From Synergistaceae bacterium (GTDB lineage: Bacteria; Synergistota; Synergistia; Synergistales; Aminobacteriaceae), in contig JAFTBT010000136.1 in NCBI GenBank assembly GCA_017455085.1, positions 1-10,539 of the forward strand: a DNA stretch of 10,539 nt. The letters are read 5' to 3'. Positions 9,701 to 10,539 of this stretch are shown piece by piece (within the stretch, counting starts at the first letter, position 1; the number at the start of each line of letters is the position of its first letter). The notes under the pieces are model-generated. The model was given only the letters and a program-made list of their open reading frames with translations, was not told the origin of the DNA and ran no database searches. A program made the position numbers and the translations under genes.

Positions 9701-10030
9701 TCCTGCCTTGCTGAGTTCTGCACACAAGTTCAGCCCGGACTGTCCGCCCAAGTTCGGGAGGAGTGCGTCGGGTTTTTCGCGGGCAATTATGGCTTCGAGT
9801 CTTTCGGGGTTGAGCGGCTCTATATACGTGATGTCCGCCATTTCGGGGTCTGTCATGATTGTGGCGGGGTTTGAGTTCACAAGTACTATCTCGTAGCCCA
9901 GAGATCGCAGGGCTTTGCAGGCTTGAGTCCCGGAGTAATCGAACTCGCAGGCTTGGCCGATGACTATGGGGCCTGAACCGATAATCAGAATCTTGTGAAT
10001 GTCTGTGCGCTGTGGTGCGTGTACTGCCAT
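6782..10030 (-). CDS. carB: Carbamoyl-phosphate synthase, large subunit
   Basis: This cytoplasmic subunit makes carbamoyl phosphate from bicarbonate, ammonia (from CarA-bound glutamine) and two ATP, feeding pyrimidine and arginine synthesis. The 1082 residues are full length. The carboxyphosphate half (1-400) shows IIGSGPIVIGQACEFDYSG (16-34), the ATP-grasp glycine loop TMGGAGGG (177-184) and metal-binding EINPRTSRSS (302-311). The oligomerisation region spans about 400-550. The carbamoyl-phosphate half shows LGGGPNRIGQGIEFDYC (569-585), SYVLGGRGME (721-730) and EANPRASRT (845-853). A methylglyoxal-synthase-like regulatory domain covers about 945-1075, from GTVLIAVSDSDKQG. The ATG is preceded by AGGAAG (10041-10046) and lies 17 bases after the upstream stop, indicating one transcript. 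The start of the N-half linker, KYTPGGAPDEAGNGYVVVK, looks a few residues longer than usual. No PyrR-type leader lies within the window. Confidence 0.98.
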   Translation of the reverse strand: MAVHAPQRTDIHKILIIGSGPIVIGQACEFDYSGTQACKALRSLGYEIVLVNSNPATIMTDPEMADITYIEPLNPERLEAIIAREKPDALLPNLGGQSGLNLCAELSKAGILDKYHVQVIGVQADAIERGEDRVEFKKTMQALGIDMARSQVAYSVDEALGIAEELGYPVVLRPAYTMGGAGGGLVYNREELKTVCERGLQASIVHQVLVEESVLGWEELELEVVRDKNNNMITVCFIENVDPMGVHTGDSFCVAPMLTISQELQAKLQEMAYKIVEHIGVIGGTNVQFAHDPKTGRVIVIEINPRTSRSSALASKATGFPIALVSAKLAAGLALSDIPCGKYGTLDKYTPGGAPDEAGNGYVVVKFARWAFEKFKGVEDKLGTQMRAVGEVMSIGKNFREAVQKAIRSLEKDRYGLGFAKDFNALTKDELLKRLVFPTSERYFLIYEALRKGATVDEIHELTHVKRYFLEEFRALVDEEEHILSYRGKSLPDDVLIQAKKDGFSDKYLAQILGVSEQSIRERRESLGVVENWEGVHVSGTQDGAYYYSSYNKLTGKNRVSQNRKVMILGGGPNRIGQGIEFDYCCVHAAQSLKRLGFETIIVNCNPETVSTDYDTSDKLYFEPLTLEDVLSIYRAENPVGVIAQFGGQTPLNLASELERNGVKILGTSPEIIDLAEDRGRFKSVMDSLDIPMPESGMAATLEEAHEVAARIGYPVMVRPSYVLGGRGMEIVYDEASLESYVNAAVGVTPDRPILIDRFLNHALECEADAICDGKHAYVPAVMEHIELAGIHSGDSACFLPSRHISPEALTTIKDYTRKIAEAMHVVGLMNIQYAIEKGRVFVLEANPRASRTVPLVSKVCGIRMVPLAVEAITQELTGRSSPLETLGERVIPYYGVKESVFPFNMFQEVDPVLGPEMRSTGEVLGLASMAGEAFFKAEEAAGAQLPMDGTVLIAVSDSDKQGIIPIAQKFSYSGFRILATPGTFEALSKAGIECENVGTGRPDLLDHIINGNVQMVVNTPREKALTKSGSVLRKGSVKMRIPYVTTLAAADAAIEGIMTVKAKGANSQSLKSIKEWHNLIH

Positions 10031-10047
10031 ATAAATATCACTTCCTG

Positions 10048-10539
10048 TTACTGCTGGTTATCCTGACTTGCTGGAGCTGCTTCGTCTACAAATGTTGGTG
10101 CAGCTTCCGTTACGGGTGTGGCTTCCGTTGCAGGCGCAGCTTCCGTTACGGGTGTGGCTTCCGTTGCAGGTGCAGCTTCCGTTACGGGTGTGGCTTCCGT
10201 TGCAGGTGCAGCTTCCGTTGCAGGTGCAGCTTCCGTTGCAGGTACAGCTTCCGTTGCAGGTGCAGCTTCCGTTACGGGTGTGGCTTCCGTTGCAGGTGCA
10301 GCTTCCGTTACGGGTGCAGCTTCCGTTGCAGGTGCAGCTTCCGTTACGGGTGCAGCTTCCGTTGCAGGTGCAGCTTCCGTTGCAGGTGCAGCTTCCGTTA
10401 CGGGTGCAGCTTCCGTTGCAGGTGCAGCTTCCGTTACGGGTTTAGGCTCTTCGCTCACTGTCGGTGTCTCCGCAAGCTCAGGTAACACGTCCTCAACTGT
10501 CGGTGCTGTATCCTCACTCACTACAGGCCGCGCAAAAAG
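10048..10539 (-). CDS. C-terminal end of an upstream protein with an acidic hexapeptide tail; possibly CarA (partial)
   Basis: The frame is open to the window edge, encoding LFARPV before a GTG at 10521. That GTG has no ribosome site, so the frame is best read as the end of a longer gene. The visible part has an acidic Pro/Thr/Glu-rich lead (SEDTAPTVEDVLPELAETP), then 19 hexapeptides of type (A/V)TEA(A/T/V)P, then TFVDEAAPASQDNQQ and a TAA stop. There is no Cys, no hydrophobic segment and about one Glu per repeat, so it is expected to be disordered and acidic. The stop lies 17 bases before carB. In bacteria the gene directly upstream of carB is most often carA, so a CarA with a disordered C-terminal extension is the leading guess, but no CarA domain is visible here. 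Confidence 0.7.
   Translation of the reverse strand, partial: LFARPVVSEDTAPTVEDVLPELAETPTVSEEPKPVTEAAPATEAAPVTEAAPATEAAPATEAAPVTEAAPATEAAPVTEAAPATEATPVTEAAPATEAVPATEAAPATEAAPATEATPVTEAAPATEATPVTEAAPATEATPVTEAAPTFVDEAAPASQDNQQ
10096..10437 (-). repeat. 18-bp tandem repeats encoding 19 (A/V)TEA(A/T/V)P hexapeptides
   Basis: Nineteen in-frame 18-base units (342 bases) differ only at a few fixed positions: the first codon GTA or GCA, the fifth residue Ala, Thr or once Val, and the last Pro codon CCC or CCT. Several units pair into 36-base higher-order units (ATEATP then VTEAAP). The near identity at DNA level, including synonymous positions, points to recent expansion by slippage or unequal crossing-over. 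Copy number is likely to vary between strains. Confidence 0.95.

Noticed and set aside
10012..10485. Plus-strand frames rich in Cys/Arg/Phe or Leu/Pro/Gln over the 18-bp repeats
   Set aside because: They are antisense shadows of the hexapeptide repeat: an 18-base unit without stops is open in several frames at once. The minus frame has sensible flanks and leads directly into carB.

Overview
The window is a compact, mid-GC bacterial chromosome segment. Every recognisable protein gene lies on the minus strand, so transcription runs from right to left. Purine-rich ribosome binding sites (AAGGAG type), a beta-glucoside PTS, short intergenic gaps and no oxygen-dependent enzyme fit a fermentative, probably gut-associated anaerobe. 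Synergistota or Bacillota are the most likely groups. The exact phylum is a weak guess, because no rRNA or marker gene is present apart from carB.

In transcription order, the window opens at its right edge inside a reading frame that ends in a low-complexity acidic tail of 19 (A/V)TEA(A/T/V)P hexapeptides. This is probably the C-terminal end of a larger protein, and CarA is the natural candidate. Seventeen bases later carB begins, encoding the complete large subunit of carbamoyl-phosphate synthase. A strong intrinsic terminator follows, then a small cupin gene. After a 137-bp gap comes a two-gene unit, a NagZ-like GH3 lipoprotein and a PHP histidinol-phosphatase-like enzyme, joined by a 4-bp ATGA overlap and closed by an intrinsic terminator.

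A 447-bp intergenic region holding a diverged pair of 84-bp-spaced repeats precedes the bglA-bglP operon. That operon encodes a 6-phospho-beta-glucosidase and a beta-glucoside PTS permease (EIIBCA), which together import, phosphorylate and cleave aryl- or disaccharide beta-glucosides. No antiterminator or repressor gene for it lies in the window.

The left end (1-462) has no protein gene. It holds the last 15 bases of a plus-strand tRNA, probably tRNA-Ser, followed by its intrinsic terminator, a partly duplicated spacer, a non-coding 77-bp tandem repeat array and the bglP terminator. An 11-bp core is shared exactly between this array and the repeats upstream of bglA, which suggests one dispersed intergenic repeat family.

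No CRISPR array, insertion sequence, phage gene or obvious defence system is visible. The most unusual items are the hexapeptide tail upstream of carB, the intergenic repeat family, and the terminator that overlaps the start region of the cupin gene.
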